Shown: in pieces, positions 9,728-19,156 of the stretch
Position numbering within the stretch: the stretch's first letter is position 1
How the letters are laid out: every line of letters begins with the position of its first letter
NCBI GenBank assembly: GCA_902780635.1
Contig: CACZGH010000012.1
Location: 1-64,000 of the forward strand
Direction of reading: 5' to 3'
Origin: an uncultured Prevotellaceae bacterium
Lineage (GTDB): Bacteria; Bacteroidota; Bacteroidia; Bacteroidales; Bacteroidaceae
DNA: 64,000 nucleotides
Program-made: the position numbers and the translations under genes
Notes under the pieces: generated by a model
What the model saw: the letters and a program-made list of their open reading frames with translations, nothing else
Databases searched by the model: none
What the model was told of the DNA's origin: nothing

Positions 9728-10513
9728 TCAACACCTTGATGTCTCCATCCAGTATCTCCGTTCCTCATCAGACATCTTCTCGATGGCGTAACGGAGGGTG
9801 GTGCGATGCATCTCAGACGCATGCTGGCGGAGGAAGTCACGCAACAGGTCCATACTCACCCGCTTGCCCATCTCTCGCAGCATCCACCCAACAGCCTTGT
9901 GCATCAGGTCATGAGGATGATGCAGATGCACCTCCGCGTAGCGCAAGCACCACGACGGGTCACCCTGTTGCGATGTCTTCCAAGTGCACACCATGCTCAT
10001 CCGCTGCTCCCAAAGGCAATGGCTTTGCGCCAACCGGTCGAGCACTTGCATCTTATACACCATGTCTCCCAAGTTAGAAGGCAAAAGCAGCCAATGGCCC
10101 AGGATTTTATGGACAGAAAGGTCGACCAGGTCCCAGTTGTTCGCCCGCTGCGCATACTGTAAGTACATCGTCACTATTTTGTCCCTGCCACTGATGGATG
10201 CAGGATCATTCGCCAGACGTTTTGTAGCAAGGCGCTCAAACTTGTCAACCATGACCAGCAGCCCACAAAGTCTCACTTCATGCCATCGGCTCATCAGCAA
10301 CGTGGGCACTTCACTCAGCGGCAACTCATCAGCCACAGCCTTGACCACGCTTCTGGTCTGAGGAACCTTCAGCCCCAAAAACTCGTCACCTTCACCATAC
10401 TCGCCTTCCCCTGTTTTGAAAAAGCGGACGAGAATCTCTCGTTGCCTTTCATTCTGCAGGGTTTCCATGTAAGCTATCACACTGTCCGCTGTCGGCGCTA
10501 TCCACTCTTTCAT
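9728..10513 (-). CDS. DNA alkylation repair protein (AlkD-like)
   Basis: 261-residue all-helical protein resembling the AlkD/AlkC HEAT-repeat family (Pfam DNA_alkylation), whose characterised members are glycosylases that excise alkylated purines. Seen here: the start ERQREILVRFFKTGEGEYGEG followed by FLGLKVPQTR, the typical AlkD N-terminus, and helical repeats including NNWDLVDLSVHKILGHWL, where the conserved W-D pair lies. The ATG at 10513 is preferred to 10543 because a promoter box at 10530-10537 lies between them. It converges on the M16 gene with an 11-bp gap, so it is probably monocistronic. Confidence 0.85.
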   Translation of the reverse strand: MKEWIAPTADSVIAYMETLQNERQREILVRFFKTGEGEYGEGDEFLGLKVPQTRSVVKAVADELPLSEVPTLLMSRWHEVRLCGLLVMVDKFERLATKRLANDPASISGRDKIVTMYLQYAQRANNWDLVDLSVHKILGHWLLLPSNLGDMVYKMQVLDRLAQSHCLWEQRMSMVCTWKTSQQGDPSWCLRYAEVHLHHPHDLMHKAVGWMLREMGKRVSMDLLRDFLRQHASEMHRTTLRYAIEKMSDEERRYWMETSRC

Positions 10514-10529
10514 CCTTTTCTTTTTGGTG

Positions 10530-10561
10530 CAAAAATACAACATCTCATCGGTTATTACAAA
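10530..10561 (-). promoter_or_regulatory. Promoter of the AlkD-like gene
   Basis: Minus strand: TTTG at 10558-10561, a 20-bp spacer, then TATTTTTG at 10530-10537. This is a full match to the Bacteroidetes -33/-7 layout and fixes the start codon at 10513. Confidence 0.7.
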
Positions 10562-10676
10562 TATGTGCGTGTTTTTCTACTCCATTCAAGGGTTTGTTTC
10601 GGCAAAGAAATGGACGAAAAAAAACTTTCCTGATGACTTTTCTTTGGAAATAGGCAGGATAATGAAAAATTATGTT

Positions 10677-10684
10677 TAACTTCG
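10677..10684 (+). promoter_or_regulatory. -7 box for pyrB
   Basis: TAACTTCG followed by C, one base off TAnnTTTG, 35 bp before the pyrB ATG. The same TAACTTCGCAG string occurs before the SpoU methyltransferase gene at 22643. Confidence 0.45.
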
Positions 10685-10719
10685 CAGTCGAAAAAGAATC
10701 ATTGAACCAAAAGGCCCCT

Positions 10720-11667
10720 ATGAACAGACATAACTTCGTGACAATCGCCGACCTGTCGAAGGAGAAAATTCTCTATATGATCAGGATGGCAGAAGAGTTT
10801 AGGAAGCACCCCAACCGCGAGATTCTCAAAGGCAAAATTGTGGCCACCCTGTTTTATGAGCCCTCCACCCGCACGCGTTTGAGTTTTGAGACCGCCGCCA
10901 ATCGTCTTGGTGCCAAAGTGATCGGTTTCTCCGACGCCAAGGCATCGAGTGTCTCCAAGGGCGAGACCCTCAAAGACACCATCCTGATGGTGTCCAACTA
11001 TGCCGACGTGATTGCGATGCGCCATTATATTGAGGGAGCGGCTCAATACGCCAGCGAGATCTCCCCTGTGCCCATCATCAATGCCGGCGACGGTGCCCAC
11101 CAGCACCCCTCGCAGTGCATGCTCGACTTGTTTACTATCTACCAGACACAAGGTACCCTTGACAACTTGAACATCTATCTAGTCGGCGATCTGAAATATG
11201 GCCGTACGGTCCACTCGTTGCTGATGGCGATGCGCCACTTCAACCCCACTTTCCATTTCATCGCCCCAGAGGAGTTATCCATGCCCGCCGAATATAAGCT
11301 ATACTGCACGGAGCATGGCATCCAGTACACCGAGCACACCGCTTTCAACGAAGACATCATCGCCGACGCCGACATCATCTACATGACACGTGTGCAAAAA
11401 GAGCGTTTCTCCGACCTCATGGAATATGAGCGAGTGAAAAACGTGTATATCCTCAAAGCTGACATGCTGGGGAAAGCCAAAAGCAACATGAAAATCCTGC
11501 ACCCGCTGCCCCGTGTCAACGAGATCAGCTACGACGTGGACGAAAACCCACACGCCTACTACATCCAGCAAGCACAGAACGGGCTCTACGCTCGTGAGGC
11601 CATCATCTGCGACGTACTGGGTATCAGTATCGACGAAGTCATCAACGACCCAACCATCATCATCTAA
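10720..11667 (+). CDS. pyrB: Aspartate carbamoyltransferase catalytic subunit
   Basis: 315 residues; condenses carbamoyl phosphate and L-aspartate to carbamoyl aspartate, the committed step of pyrimidine synthesis. The carbamoyl-phosphate loop [13 protein letters not shown] carries S49-T-R-T-R53, and the aspartate-side HPLPR motif is in [13 protein letters not shown]. The start at 10720 (MNRHNFV) is chosen because the upstream in-frame extension overlaps the promoter box. The regulatory subunit pyrI follows after 6 bp, so the enzyme is the class B type, c6r6 holoenzyme allosterically controlled by nucleotides. Confidence 0.97.
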   Translation: MNRHNFVTIADLSKEKILYMIRMAEEFRKHPNREILKGKIVATLFYEPSTRTRLSFETAANRLGAKVIGFSDAKASSVSKGETLKDTILMVSNYADVIAMRHYIEGAAQYASEISPVPIINAGDGAHQHPSQCMLDLFTIYQTQGTLDNLNIYLVGDLKYGRTVHSLLMAMRHFNPTFHFIAPEELSMPAEYKLYCTEHGIQYTEHTAFNEDIIADADIIYMTRVQKERFSDLMEYERVKNVYILKADMLGKAKSNMKILHPLPRVNEISYDVDENPHAYYIQQAQNGLYAREAIICDVLGISIDEVINDPTIII

Positions 11668-11673
11668 GCTATT

Positions 11674-12129
11674 ATGAACAAGAAAGAACGCCTTGTCGCC
11701 GCGATAGAGAACGGCACTGTGATAGACCACATCCCTTCGGAGAAGACCTTTCAGGTGGTGAGTCTTCTGGGTCTCCAGTCGATTCCCTCGCCTGTGACCA
11801 TCGGCTACAACTACCCGTCCAACAAAGTTGGCAATAAGGGTATCATCAAGATCAGTAACAAATTTTTCACTGACGATGAGATATCCCGCCTTTCCGTCGT
11901 GGCTCCCAACGTTGTGCTCAACATCATCCATGACTTTGAGGTGACAGAGAAAAAGACCGTTGAGACGCCTGACGAACTACGCGGCATCGTGAAATGCAAC
12001 AACCCCAAGTGCATCACCAACAATGAGCCTATGGACACCGTCTTCCACGTGGTGGACAAGAGCCGTGGCATTCTGAAATGCCATTACTGTGACAAAGAGC
12101 AAGACATCGACAAAGTGGAGATTATCTGA
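11674..12129 (+). CDS. pyrI: Aspartate carbamoyltransferase regulatory subunit
   Basis: 151-residue regulatory chain that binds effector nucleotides and clamps catalytic trimers together. The N-terminal allosteric domain is followed by a zinc domain with four cysteines: C108, C113, C136 and C139 (patterns CNNPKC and CHYC), matching the known zinc site. It sits 6 bp after pyrB in the usual pyrBI order. glyA begins 36 bp further on and may be read from the same transcript. Confidence 0.97.
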   Translation: MNKKERLVAAIENGTVIDHIPSEKTFQVVSLLGLQSIPSPVTIGYNYPSNKVGNKGIIKISNKFFTDDEISRLSVVAPNVVLNIIHDFEVTEKKTVETPDELRGIVKCNNPKCITNNEPMDTVFHVVDKSRGILKCHYCDKEQDIDKVEII

Positions 12130-12165
12130 CAAAAGCATACCATCAAAATATTTACAAGACAAAAC

Positions 12166-13446
12166 ATGAAAAGAGACCAAGAGATTTTCGATCTTATCGA
12201 GAGAGAGCATCAGCGCCAGCTGAAAGGCATGGAGCTCATCGCATCGGAGAACTTCGTCAGCGACCAAGTAATGGCCGCAATGGGCAGCTACCTGACCAAC
12301 AAATATGCAGAGGGTTTACCCGGAAAGCGCTATTATGGAGGATGCCAAGTGGTGGACCAGGTGGAAGACCTGGCACGCGAGCGTGTGAAAAAACTTTTCG
12401 ACGCCGAATGGGCCAATGTGCAACCTCACTCGGGTGCACAGGCCAATGCCGCAGTGCTTCTGGCTGTGCTGCAGCCCGGCGACACCTTCATGGGCCTGAA
12501 CCTGGCTCATGGTGGCCATCTCTCTCATGGTTCATTAGTCAACACCTCGGGCATACTCTACAAGCCTGTGGGCTATAATCTGAACCAAGAGACTGGCCGT
12601 GTAGACTACGACGAGATGGAGAAATTGGCTCATGAGCACCAACCCAAGCTCATCATCGGTGGTGGCTCTGCCTACAGCCGTGAATGGGACTACCGCCGTA
12701 TGCGTGAGATAGCCGACTCAGTGGGCGCACTGCTTATGATTGATATGGCTCACCCCGCCGGACTGATTGCTGCTGGACTCCTTGACAACCCCGTGAAATA
12801 TGCCCACATCGTCACTTCCACCACACACAAGACACTGCGCGGTCCTCGTGGCGGTATCATTCTGCTGGGCAAAGACTTTGAGAACCCCTGGGGCAAGACC
12901 ACACCCAAGGGCAAGATCAAGATGATGAGCCAATTGCTTGACAGCGCTGTGTTCCCAGGCACCCAAGGCGGTCCTCTGGAGCATGTGATCGCTGCCAAGG
13001 CCGTGGCTTTCGAGGAGGCTCTACAACCAGAGTTCAAAGTCTGGGCCAAACAAGTACAAACCAACGCCCGTGTTCTGGCTGAAGAACTGGTGAAACGCGG
13101 TTTTGGCATTGTGAGCGGTGGTACCGACAACCACTCGATGCTGGTAGACCTGCGTACGAAGTATCCCGACCTGACCGGTAAAGTGGCTGAGAACGCCCTT
13201 GTGTCTGCTGATATCACTGTCAATAAGAACATGGTGCCCTTCGACACCCGCAGTGCTTTCCAGACCTCAGGCATCCGCTTAGGCACGCCAGCCATCACTA
13301 CCCGTGGTGCCAAAGAAGACATGATGGTGCTCATCGCCGACCTCATTGAGGAAGTGCTCAATGCGCCAGAAGACGAGAAGGTCATCGCCGCCGTCCGCCA
13401 GAAAGTGAACGACACGATGAAAGACTATCCTTTGTTTGCTTATTAA
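12166..13446 (+). CDS. glyA: Serine hydroxymethyltransferase
   Basis: 426-residue cytoplasmic PLP enzyme that interconverts serine plus tetrahydrofolate with glycine plus methylene-tetrahydrofolate. The Schiff-base lysine is K222 in [25 protein letters not shown] (residues 21-32) and [11 protein letters not shown] (88-98) are conserved family segments. Its length is normal. It lies 36 bp after pyrI, linking one-carbon supply to pyrimidine synthesis, and is followed by a clear terminator at 13463-13496. Confidence 0.98.
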   Translation: MKRDQEIFDLIEREHQRQLKGMELIASENFVSDQVMAAMGSYLTNKYAEGLPGKRYYGGCQVVDQVEDLARERVKKLFDAEWANVQPHSGAQANAAVLLAVLQPGDTFMGLNLAHGGHLSHGSLVNTSGILYKPVGYNLNQETGRVDYDEMEKLAHEHQPKLIIGGGSAYSREWDYRRMREIADSVGALLMIDMAHPAGLIAAGLLDNPVKYAHIVTSTTHKTLRGPRGGIILLGKDFENPWGKTTPKGKIKMMSQLLDSAVFPGTQGGPLEHVIAAKAVAFEEALQPEFKVWAKQVQTNARVLAEELVKRGFGIVSGGTDNHSMLVDLRTKYPDLTGKVAENALVSADITVNKNMVPFDTRSAFQTSGIRLGTPAITTRGAKEDMMVLIADLIEEVLNAPEDEKVIAAVRQKVNDTMKDYPLFAY

Positions 13447-13462
13447 CCTCTTATATACTTGT

Positions 13463-13496
13463 GAGGGTATGCCGTCAGGCATATCCTCCTTTTTTC
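13463..13496 (+). terminator. Rho-independent terminator after glyA
   Basis: Stem GAGGGTATGCC / GGCATATCCTC (11 bp with one wobble), GTCA loop, then CTTTTTT. It starts 17 bp after the glyA stop. Confidence 0.85.
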
Positions 13497-13531
13497 ATAC
13501 ACCATCCTTTCTTACCCTGAAAAACCCTACT

Positions 13532-14095
13532 ATGGCACACAAGAAGAGACGACATAACACGAAAAAAGATGACCATCTACAGTTACGGCTTTTCACGACA
13601 GAGGAAATGTCGGGAGCGGTGGACATGGCGGGTATATCCAGGACGATGGGGATGGAAGACATTTCCAAGACCATAGAGAAAGAGGATGTTTCTAAGACAA
13701 TGGGGATGGAGAATGTTTCTGGAACGGTGGAGACAGAGATGGAGACAAAAGCTGAAGTTACTCCTGAACCACAGACAGAACATCGCAGTGAGCCTAACCC
13801 CGCGCGCCTACTACAATCAATGCGGAGCGCACTCATGTTGATCTCAAGAATGAAAAGTCCTCAGGTGCGCCTCATCGCCATGGAGTGTGCCACACTGGCG
13901 CAAGACGGTGTACACCCCGACCGTATCTACACTTTGCCAGCATTAGAGGGAATGAGCATGGACGGCCATGACTTTTTAGCTTTGTATTATGCAAGCTTCG
14001 CACAGGCATTCCCAAGTATGATCGACCGCATCCACCTCCCCTACTCCGCTATCTATGCACAAGCCAAGGAAATGAGCCGTCACCTTAACTCATAA
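13532..14095 (+). CDS. Unknown protein with 9-residue repeats
   Basis: 187 residues; I do not recognise the family. The N-terminus is basic (MAHKKRRHNTKKDD). Residues 26-70 are five imperfect 9-residue repeats: MSGAVDMAG, ISRTMGMED, ISKTIEKED, VSKTMGMEN, VSGTVETEM. The C-terminal part (about 88-187) looks like a compact helical domain (LLQSMRSALMLISRMK onward). No signal peptide or membrane segment is visible. The start at 13532 is chosen because the longer in-frame version to 13436 would overlap glyA and its terminator. Its 3' end overlaps the convergent metallo-hydrolase gene by 16 bp. Confidence 0.75.
   Translation: MAHKKRRHNTKKDDHLQLRLFTTEEMSGAVDMAGISRTMGMEDISKTIEKEDVSKTMGMENVSGTVETEMETKAEVTPEPQTEHRSEPNPARLLQSMRSALMLISRMKSPQVRLIAMECATLAQDGVHPDRIYTLPALEGMSMDGHDFLALYYASFAQAFPSMIDRIHLPYSAIYAQAKEMSRHLNS
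13607..13741 (+). repeat. Five 27-bp coding repeats
   Basis: In-frame tandem units of 27 bp encoding (I/V)S(K/R)T(M/I)xxE(D/N)-like nonapeptides; the first and last copies are the most divergent. Confidence 0.8.
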
Positions 14096-14883
14096 ATACC
14101 TGACGGTGATTTCCTTTTAAGCACCTCAAGCTGAAAATCGACCCCTGCGATGATACCATGGGCACGCAACGTCTGTTCGACGGTGATACGTGCCAACTCA
14201 GGATGATTATTTTCCTCACTCAGGTGGCATAGCCACACATGCCTCAAAGCAGGCGTGGCATTCTGTGCCAAGACCTCCCCGCAGTCCTTGTTGCTGAGAT
14301 GTCCAGAGTCGCTGAGTATGCGCTTTTTAAGATAAGGAGGATAAGGTCCCCCCATAAGCATTTCCATGTCATGGTTGGCTTCCAACACCAGATAGTTGGC
14401 CTCACTGACATACGTCTTGATTTCATCAGTGACATGGCCTATGTCTGTAATAAGACAAAACACCACCTCACCACAGACAATTTTATATCCCACATTGTCG
14501 GCGCTGTCGTGTGGTACATCGAATGGTGTAATCTGGAAATCACCAAATGTATAAGTCTCACCTTTCTTTATCACGCATGCCAGGCTTCTGTCTATCTTGT
14601 GCCTGACACAATAATTGTTGAGTATGCCCTGATGCACTTTGGCGGTGGTATATACAGGCAACTTGAAATCATGACTGACACTTCCCACCGACTTCACATG
14701 GTCGGCATGGTCGTGAGTAAGCAGAATCTGTTTAATCTGGGGTATGGAGAGGCCATATTCATGAAAAGACTTTTTCAGGGCCCTCACACCGATTCCCACA
14801 TCAATCATCAGACCGCCATTTTCTGTATAAAGAAAATAACAGTTACCACTACTGCCACTACCAAGAGAGAGGAACTTCAGCAT
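14080..14883 (-). CDS. MBL-fold metallo-hydrolase (YycJ/WalJ type)
   Basis: 267-residue cytoplasmic metallo-beta-lactamase-fold protein. The dinuclear metal motif is H57-D-H59-A-D61-H62 (LTHDHADH), with further candidate ligands in DVPHDSADNVGY and the C-terminal WLCHLSEENNHPE. The start MLKFLSLGSGSSGNCY is characteristic of the YycJ/WalJ group, whose Gram-positive members are linked to cell-wall and DNA-repair phenotypes; in Bacteroidetes the role is not established. A -7 box at 14930-14937 fits its start. It overlaps the preceding convergent gene by 16 bp. Confidence 0.9.
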   Translation of the reverse strand: MLKFLSLGSGSSGNCYFLYTENGGLMIDVGIGVRALKKSFHEYGLSIPQIKQILLTHDHADHVKSVGSVSHDFKLPVYTTAKVHQGILNNYCVRHKIDRSLACVIKKGETYTFGDFQITPFDVPHDSADNVGYKIVCGEVVFCLITDIGHVTDEIKTYVSEANYLVLEANHDMEMLMGGPYPPYLKKRILSDSGHLSNKDCGEVLAQNATPALRHVWLCHLSEENNHPELARITVEQTLRAHGIIAGVDFQLEVLKRKSPSGIYELR

Positions 14884-14929
14884 TCAATCAATTTTTTATA
14901 AAATAACGTATACCACGTTTATTGAATTG

Positions 14930-14937
14930 CAAAAATA
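14930..14937 (-). promoter_or_regulatory. -7 box for the MBL-fold gene
   Basis: TATTTTTG plus C on the minus strand, 46 bp before the start codon. Confidence 0.45.
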
Positions 14938-14998
14938 TAAAAAAAGAATGTTAAAACCAAATAATTATTGATTTTAACATTGCTTTAGCTTTTATCCA

Positions 14999-17236
14999 TC
15001 AGAACGGCATACCCACTGCGAAATGGAAAGAGAAATCACGCCCCAGGTCAGGATGGATGACAGGATAATGCTCCTTTTGTGTCTCATATGCCGGGTCGAT
15101 GGCTTTCATGCCCATGTCAAACCTAAGGATGAAATAATCGAAATTGAGTCTGACGCCCAGTCCGTATGCCACTGCGATCTGATTGTAGAACTCATCGATT
15201 TTAAACTGTCCTCCTGGCTGATCTTTATACGCTCTGAGCGTCCAGATATTGCCCCCATCGATAAAGAAAGCACCATTGAATTTCCAGAAGAGATGGGTGC
15301 GATATTCCAGATTGAGGTCAATCTTCATATCACCCGTCTGGTTGATGAAATCGATGGCCCCGTGATGTCCTTTGAATTTTCCTGGTCCCAATCCTCTCAC
15401 ACTCCATCCCCTGACAGAGTTGGCACCTCCAGAGAAATACCTTTTCTCAAAAGGCAGCATGTCACTGTTGCCATAGGGATAGGCGATGCCCAATCCGGCA
15501 TGCATGACAATGGAGTTGTGCTCATCAATGGTCATCATGCGGGTATAGTCAAAATCACCCTTCACATACTGTGCGAAAGCAATGTTGAAGAGCGTGCGCT
15601 GCCCTTCCTTGTTTTTCTTGAAATCAGCGGCGGCGCCAATGAGCGACAACAGATTGCCCGCTGTCTCAATATTGGCTCTGATGAGATGTTTGCCATTATT
15701 ATACGTCAGTCCGAAGCCGGAGCGCATGATCATGAGGTCTTCATAGTTGTAGCGAAGGATGGCATTGCGGTTGCTCACGCTATCGAGATAGTCGTGCTTG
15801 AATGTACCTGATATCCAAGGCATTTGGATGAAGTTAAGGTCGAGGGCATCCCATTTGTATGCCATATTGCTTCGTGGTTTCTGCCATCTGTATCTCCAAC
15901 CAGCGGAAAGAACCCTGCGATGAAACTCAGGCCGGTTTTGGAGGTTGTAACTGAACGAAAGTTCGGAGGTGGCGTTGAAATTGCGCTTCGCCACATGCGA
16001 GAGAAACGGCACGACAAATCTGGGGAAAGTCAGACGAGACTCTACTCCATACTCCATATAGTTCTCATTTTGATAACCTTCCAGTCCTGTGATGGCCTCG
16101 AATGCACCTCGGAAGCGGATGCTCCACACCTCCGATCCATGGAAGATGTTGCGGTTTTCGTAGGTGAGTGATGCCGCAGCCCCCAGGTCTCCTGCGGTGT
16201 TGGTGCCTTCTGGTTGGAATGAGATGGTGCTGGGTTTGTTCATACCATACTGTATGGTGCAGTCCACATAATTGGAGTCAGGGTCTTCTGTGAACCGGAT
16301 GCCTGAGTATTTGAGCGCCTGCAACCGACTCAGATTGTGATATGTACGCTGCACTTCAGATGCAGAATACCATGTGCCCGCATCAAAAGCTGTGGCATTC
16401 TCAAGCACGTGTCTATTAATATGTATGGTGGCAGAGTCTGGACTGGAGTACTGAATGCTTCTGACTGTATAACGAGGATGGTCGGTCTCCGGGGTATCGT
16501 TTTTCTCACGGTATCTGTTCAGGCGCATGGTTAGGTCTACCAGTCGGCTACCTCTCATGGTATCAGCCTCAAAGCGGATAAACTCCTTGTGAAACTTGTA
16601 ATACCCCCGGTCGAGTAGATAGGATGTGATACGTCCTCTCTCCTGCTCCAGTCCGTTGATAGTGAAGGGGGCACCACTTTTCAGTCGGAGTATAGTGCTG
16701 TCCTGTGTGAGCAGCCGGGCAATGGTATCGTCTTTGATATCGTATTCCATCGACCGGATCATATAAGGTTCACCAGGTGACAAGGTATAGACGGCTGTGG
16801 CCTTTTTGCCTTTAATGCTTGGATGTTGCCTCACCTGAGCATTCATATAACCCATATTCTGCATGGCAGTGAGCAGGTCGGCACTCGTCTGTATGGTCAG
16901 CATAGAATCATAGAGAACTGGTGCCTCACCGATATTTCGCATGGTGCGGTTGATCCACTTAGTGGTGTCGCGTCCCGACAGAGAATAAATGCCAAGGGGT
17001 ATCTTAAAGAGTGAAAACCACCGGGAGTTCCCCCGTTGGTGCACATACTGGCTTACTTTGGCAGCGTCAAAGTCCTTGTTATCCGACTTCACCTTGACGC
17101 TCTTAAGCAGATAGGAACCCTCGGGTACATATTTTGTGGTAGAGCATGACAATATGGTGATGAGGGTGAAAAGAACCGTCATCATACATACACTTTTATA
17201 CAAATAGGAATTCCTTCTATTGGTCAGCTCAAACAT
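14999..17236 (-). CDS. tamL: Omp85-family lipoprotein (TamL-like)
   Basis: 745-residue outer-membrane protein of the BamA/TamA superfamily. The N-terminus has a lipoprotein signal ending LITILSC followed by STTKYVPEGSYLL, the hallmark of Bacteroidetes TamL, the lipidated TamA variant. POTRA-like repeats fill about 40-360 and a 16-strand surface-antigen barrel the rest, with RGWSVRGLGPG as the conserved (V/I)RG(F/Y) barrel motif and a terminal F as expected of outer-membrane barrels. The start at 17236 is chosen because a promoter box at 17247-17254 lies upstream; 17185 is an alternative. TamB, the usual partner, is not in the window. The family inserts or transports outer-membrane components; the exact cargo here is unknown. 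Confidence 0.88.
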   Translation of the reverse strand: MFELTNRRNSYLYKSVCMMTVLFTLITILSCSTTKYVPEGSYLLKSVKVKSDNKDFDAAKVSQYVHQRGNSRWFSLFKIPLGIYSLSGRDTTKWINRTMRNIGEAPVLYDSMLTIQTSADLLTAMQNMGYMNAQVRQHPSIKGKKATAVYTLSPGEPYMIRSMEYDIKDDTIARLLTQDSTILRLKSGAPFTINGLEQERGRITSYLLDRGYYKFHKEFIRFEADTMRGSRLVDLTMRLNRYREKNDTPETDHPRYTVRSIQYSSPDSATIHINRHVLENATAFDAGTWYSASEVQRTYHNLSRLQALKYSGIRFTEDPDSNYVDCTIQYGMNKPSTISFQPEGTNTAGDLGAAASLTYENRNIFHGSEVWSIRFRGAFEAITGLEGYQNENYMEYGVESRLTFPRFVVPFLSHVAKRNFNATSELSFSYNLQNRPEFHRRVLSAGWRYRWQKPRSNMAYKWDALDLNFIQMPWISGTFKHDYLDSVSNRNAILRYNYEDLMIMRSGFGLTYNNGKHLIRANIETAGNLLSLIGAAADFKKNKEGQRTLFNIAFAQYVKGDFDYTRMMTIDEHNSIVMHAGLGIAYPYGNSDMLPFEKRYFSGGANSVRGWSVRGLGPGKFKGHHGAIDFINQTGDMKIDLNLEYRTHLFWKFNGAFFIDGGNIWTLRAYKDQPGGQFKIDEFYNQIAVAYGLGVRLNFDYFILRFDMGMKAIDPAYETQKEHYPVIHPDLGRDFSFHFAVGMPF

Positions 17237-17246
17237 AATTTGTGCG

Positions 17247-17254
17247 CAAAGATA
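17247..17254 (-). promoter_or_regulatory. -7 box for tamL
   Basis: TATCTTTG plus C on the minus strand, 10 bp before the chosen ATG; it rules out the longer start at 17281. Confidence 0.5.
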
Positions 17255-17298
17255 ATGAAAATCGAGCTTAGAAAGAAACAAATAAAGAGTTTTTTCTT

Positions 17299-18030
17299 TC
17301 AGCCCGAGATTCTGCTGCTGAGGAACTGCTGAAACTGCGGACGGTAGGCCTCGGTGACGTGGATGATTTCCTCGCCGATGTAGATGCAGTCGTTGCGATC
17401 GATGCTGCGTATTTTGTTGAGCGCCACGATATAGGAGCGATGTACCCTCATAAACTGTGCCGCTGGCAACATATCCTCCACCGCTTTCATGGTCATGTGG
17501 GTGATGAGAGCCTTTCGCTCACCTTCGATCCAGAACATGACATAGTCTTTCATGCCACTGACATACAAGATGCTGGCGACAGGTATCTGACGAAACTCCC
17601 CGTCTACCTTGATAAAGATGGTGTCGTCCTGGTGTATAGAGTTTTTCTCTGGCTCGGCCTCCATTCGGTCATACCATTGGCGCGCCTTCTCGACGGCGGT
17701 GAGAAATTTGTTGTAACGAATCGGTTTCAACAGGAAGTCAAGCGCACTCACCTCATAACTTTCGTAGGCGTACTCTTTGAATGCAGTGGCAAAAATGATT
17801 TTGGTCTCTGGAGGTACAATATGCGCCAGTTCCATCCCGTTCATATCGGGCATCTGTATGTCCAAGAACAGGAGGTCGACAGGCTGACTCTTTATGGCGC
17901 TGATTGCCTCGACCGAGTCGGTAAATGAAGCCACCAACTGTAGGTCTGGTGTTTTATTGACAAAAGATTCCAACAATTTGACGGCCAGCGGCTCGTCATC
18001 AACGACCATGCATGTAAGAGTTCTCATCAT
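17299..18030 (-). CDS. LytTR-family response regulator
   Basis: 243-residue DNA-binding response regulator. The receiver domain (about 4-120) has the acidic pair D11-D12, phospho-acceptor D57 in LLFLDIQMPDM, and K107-type lysine in LLKPI. A LytTR DNA-binding domain follows (about 140-243, with VHRSYIVALNKI). Its start overlaps the stop of the histidine kinase gene by 4 bp, so the two are translationally coupled and form a LytS/LytR-type pair. Target genes are unknown; the adjacent TonB-dependent receptor gene upstream of the kinase is one candidate. Confidence 0.93.
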   Translation of the reverse strand: MMRTLTCMVVDDEPLAVKLLESFVNKTPDLQLVASFTDSVEAISAIKSQPVDLLFLDIQMPDMNGMELAHIVPPETKIIFATAFKEYAYESYEVSALDFLLKPIRYNKFLTAVEKARQWYDRMEAEPEKNSIHQDDTIFIKVDGEFRQIPVASILYVSGMKDYVMFWIEGERKALITHMTMKAVEDMLPAAQFMRVHRSYIVALNKIRSIDRNDCIYIGEEIIHVTEAYRPQFQQFLSSRISG

Positions 18031-19061
18031 CTGATAGTTATTTTCACATAGTAAGTTTTCTCATCCTGTTTTTGTTCCCACTCATACCGTCCATGATACA
18101 TCAGTTCCAACCGGCGGCGTGTGTTTTCCAACCCAATGCCCGACCCGCTTCTGTCGGTGTCATCTTTAGGGTAATTAGAGTTTTCGCAGATAAAGGTGAT
18201 GGTGTCGTTCTCTTGCACGAGTGAGATGTTGATGAATGAGTCTTTGCTACTGCTCACACCATGCTTGAAAGCATTCTCTATAAGCGAGATGAAGAGGAGC
18301 GGAGCCACTGGCACATTCTGCTGCGTACGGAAGAAAGTCTTCACTGAAGTTTTCTCATTACAGCGCAGCTTCATCAAGTCTATATAATTGGCCATGAACT
18401 CCACCTCACCCTGTATGGGCACCTGCTCCTTGTTGGTCTCATAGATGGCATATCGCAACAGGTCACTCAACTGGGCAATAGAGTCTTGTGCGGCATCGGG
18501 GTCTATCTGTGTGAGGCTGGAGATATTGTTGAGTGTGTTGAACAAGAAATGCGGGTTGATCTGGCTCTTGAGCCAGGCCAGTTCTGCCTCAGTGTTTTTC
18601 TGCCGTTCCTCCTCAAGTTGTTTCTTGATTTTCCTCACATTGAGGAAATGACGTATGCCAAGTGCTGTAGCAATGAAAACTATATTGATGATGAGATAGG
18701 AAAACATGCTGGCGTAGAAACCTATCAACGCATTTCTAGGCATTTCAAAGTCATGGGTCCTGGATGCATTTCTCATCATGAAAAAGCCATAGTTGAGCAC
18801 GAACAGCGTAACAGCATTGGCAAACACAAAACTCAAAAACTTACGTTTGAAGAACAGATATGGTCCTAGAATGTAGAAATTGAGAAAATAGAGAATGATT
18901 GGCTGCCTCAACAATCCCCACATCACGGCTGCGGTCATCAGAGAATCATTCCAAATACCGGTGATAATGAACGACGCGACAGAGGGAAGCAGAATCAGCG
19001 TTCCCCATACAGCCAACTGAATGGCCAATAATGCGATATCTTTTTTATTGATATTTTTCAT
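18027..19061 (-). CDS. LytS-type sensor histidine kinase
   Basis: 344-residue inner-membrane kinase of the His_kinase (PF06580) group. Four membrane helices lie in about residues 10-140, followed by a short coiled coil (KIKKQLEEERQKNTEAEL). The phospho-acceptor is H171 in NPHFLFNTLNN; the ATPase has the N box ENAFKHGV and the G box SGIGLENTRRRLELMY. It has no periplasmic sensor domain, so sensing is probably within the membrane. The ATG at 19061 is chosen over a TTG at 19070 because the -7 box covers the latter. It pairs with the LytTR regulator downstream. Confidence 0.93.
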   Translation of the reverse strand: MKNINKKDIALLAIQLAVWGTLILLPSVASFIITGIWNDSLMTAAVMWGLLRQPIILYFLNFYILGPYLFFKRKFLSFVFANAVTLFVLNYGFFMMRNASRTHDFEMPRNALIGFYASMFSYLIINIVFIATALGIRHFLNVRKIKKQLEEERQKNTEAELAWLKSQINPHFLFNTLNNISSLTQIDPDAAQDSIAQLSDLLRYAIYETNKEQVPIQGEVEFMANYIDLMKLRCNEKTSVKTFFRTQQNVPVAPLLFISLIENAFKHGVSSSKDSFINISLVQENDTITFICENSNYPKDDTDRSGSGIGLENTRRRLELMYHGRYEWEQKQDEKTYYVKITIR

Positions 19062-19067
19062 CACATG

Positions 19068-19075
19068 CAAAAATA
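19068..19075 (-). promoter_or_regulatory. -7 box for the LytS/LytR pair
   Basis: TATTTTTG plus C on the minus strand, only 6 bp before the kinase ATG. If used, the transcript would be almost leaderless. No clear -33 element at the usual spacing. Confidence 0.5.
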
Positions 19076-19109
19076 CGATTTATATTTTGAAAAATGAAAA
19101 CAATCAATG

Positions 19110-19150
19110 AAAAACTTCCCAAATCGGTCATCAAGCAGACCGATTTGGGA
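19110..19150 (-). terminator. Rho-independent terminator after the TonB-dependent receptor
   Basis: A perfect 13-bp stem, TCCCAAATCGGTC / GACCGATTTGGGA, with an 8-nt loop, followed on the minus strand by AGTTTTT. It begins 7 bp after the receptor stop and separates that gene from the two-component pair. Confidence 0.9.
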
Positions 19151-19156
19151 TAGAGT

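Noticed and set aside
10299..10633. Plus-strand reading frames antisense to the AlkD-like gene
   Set aside because: No conserved pattern, no promoter, and the minus-strand frame encodes a recognisable protein with a full promoter.
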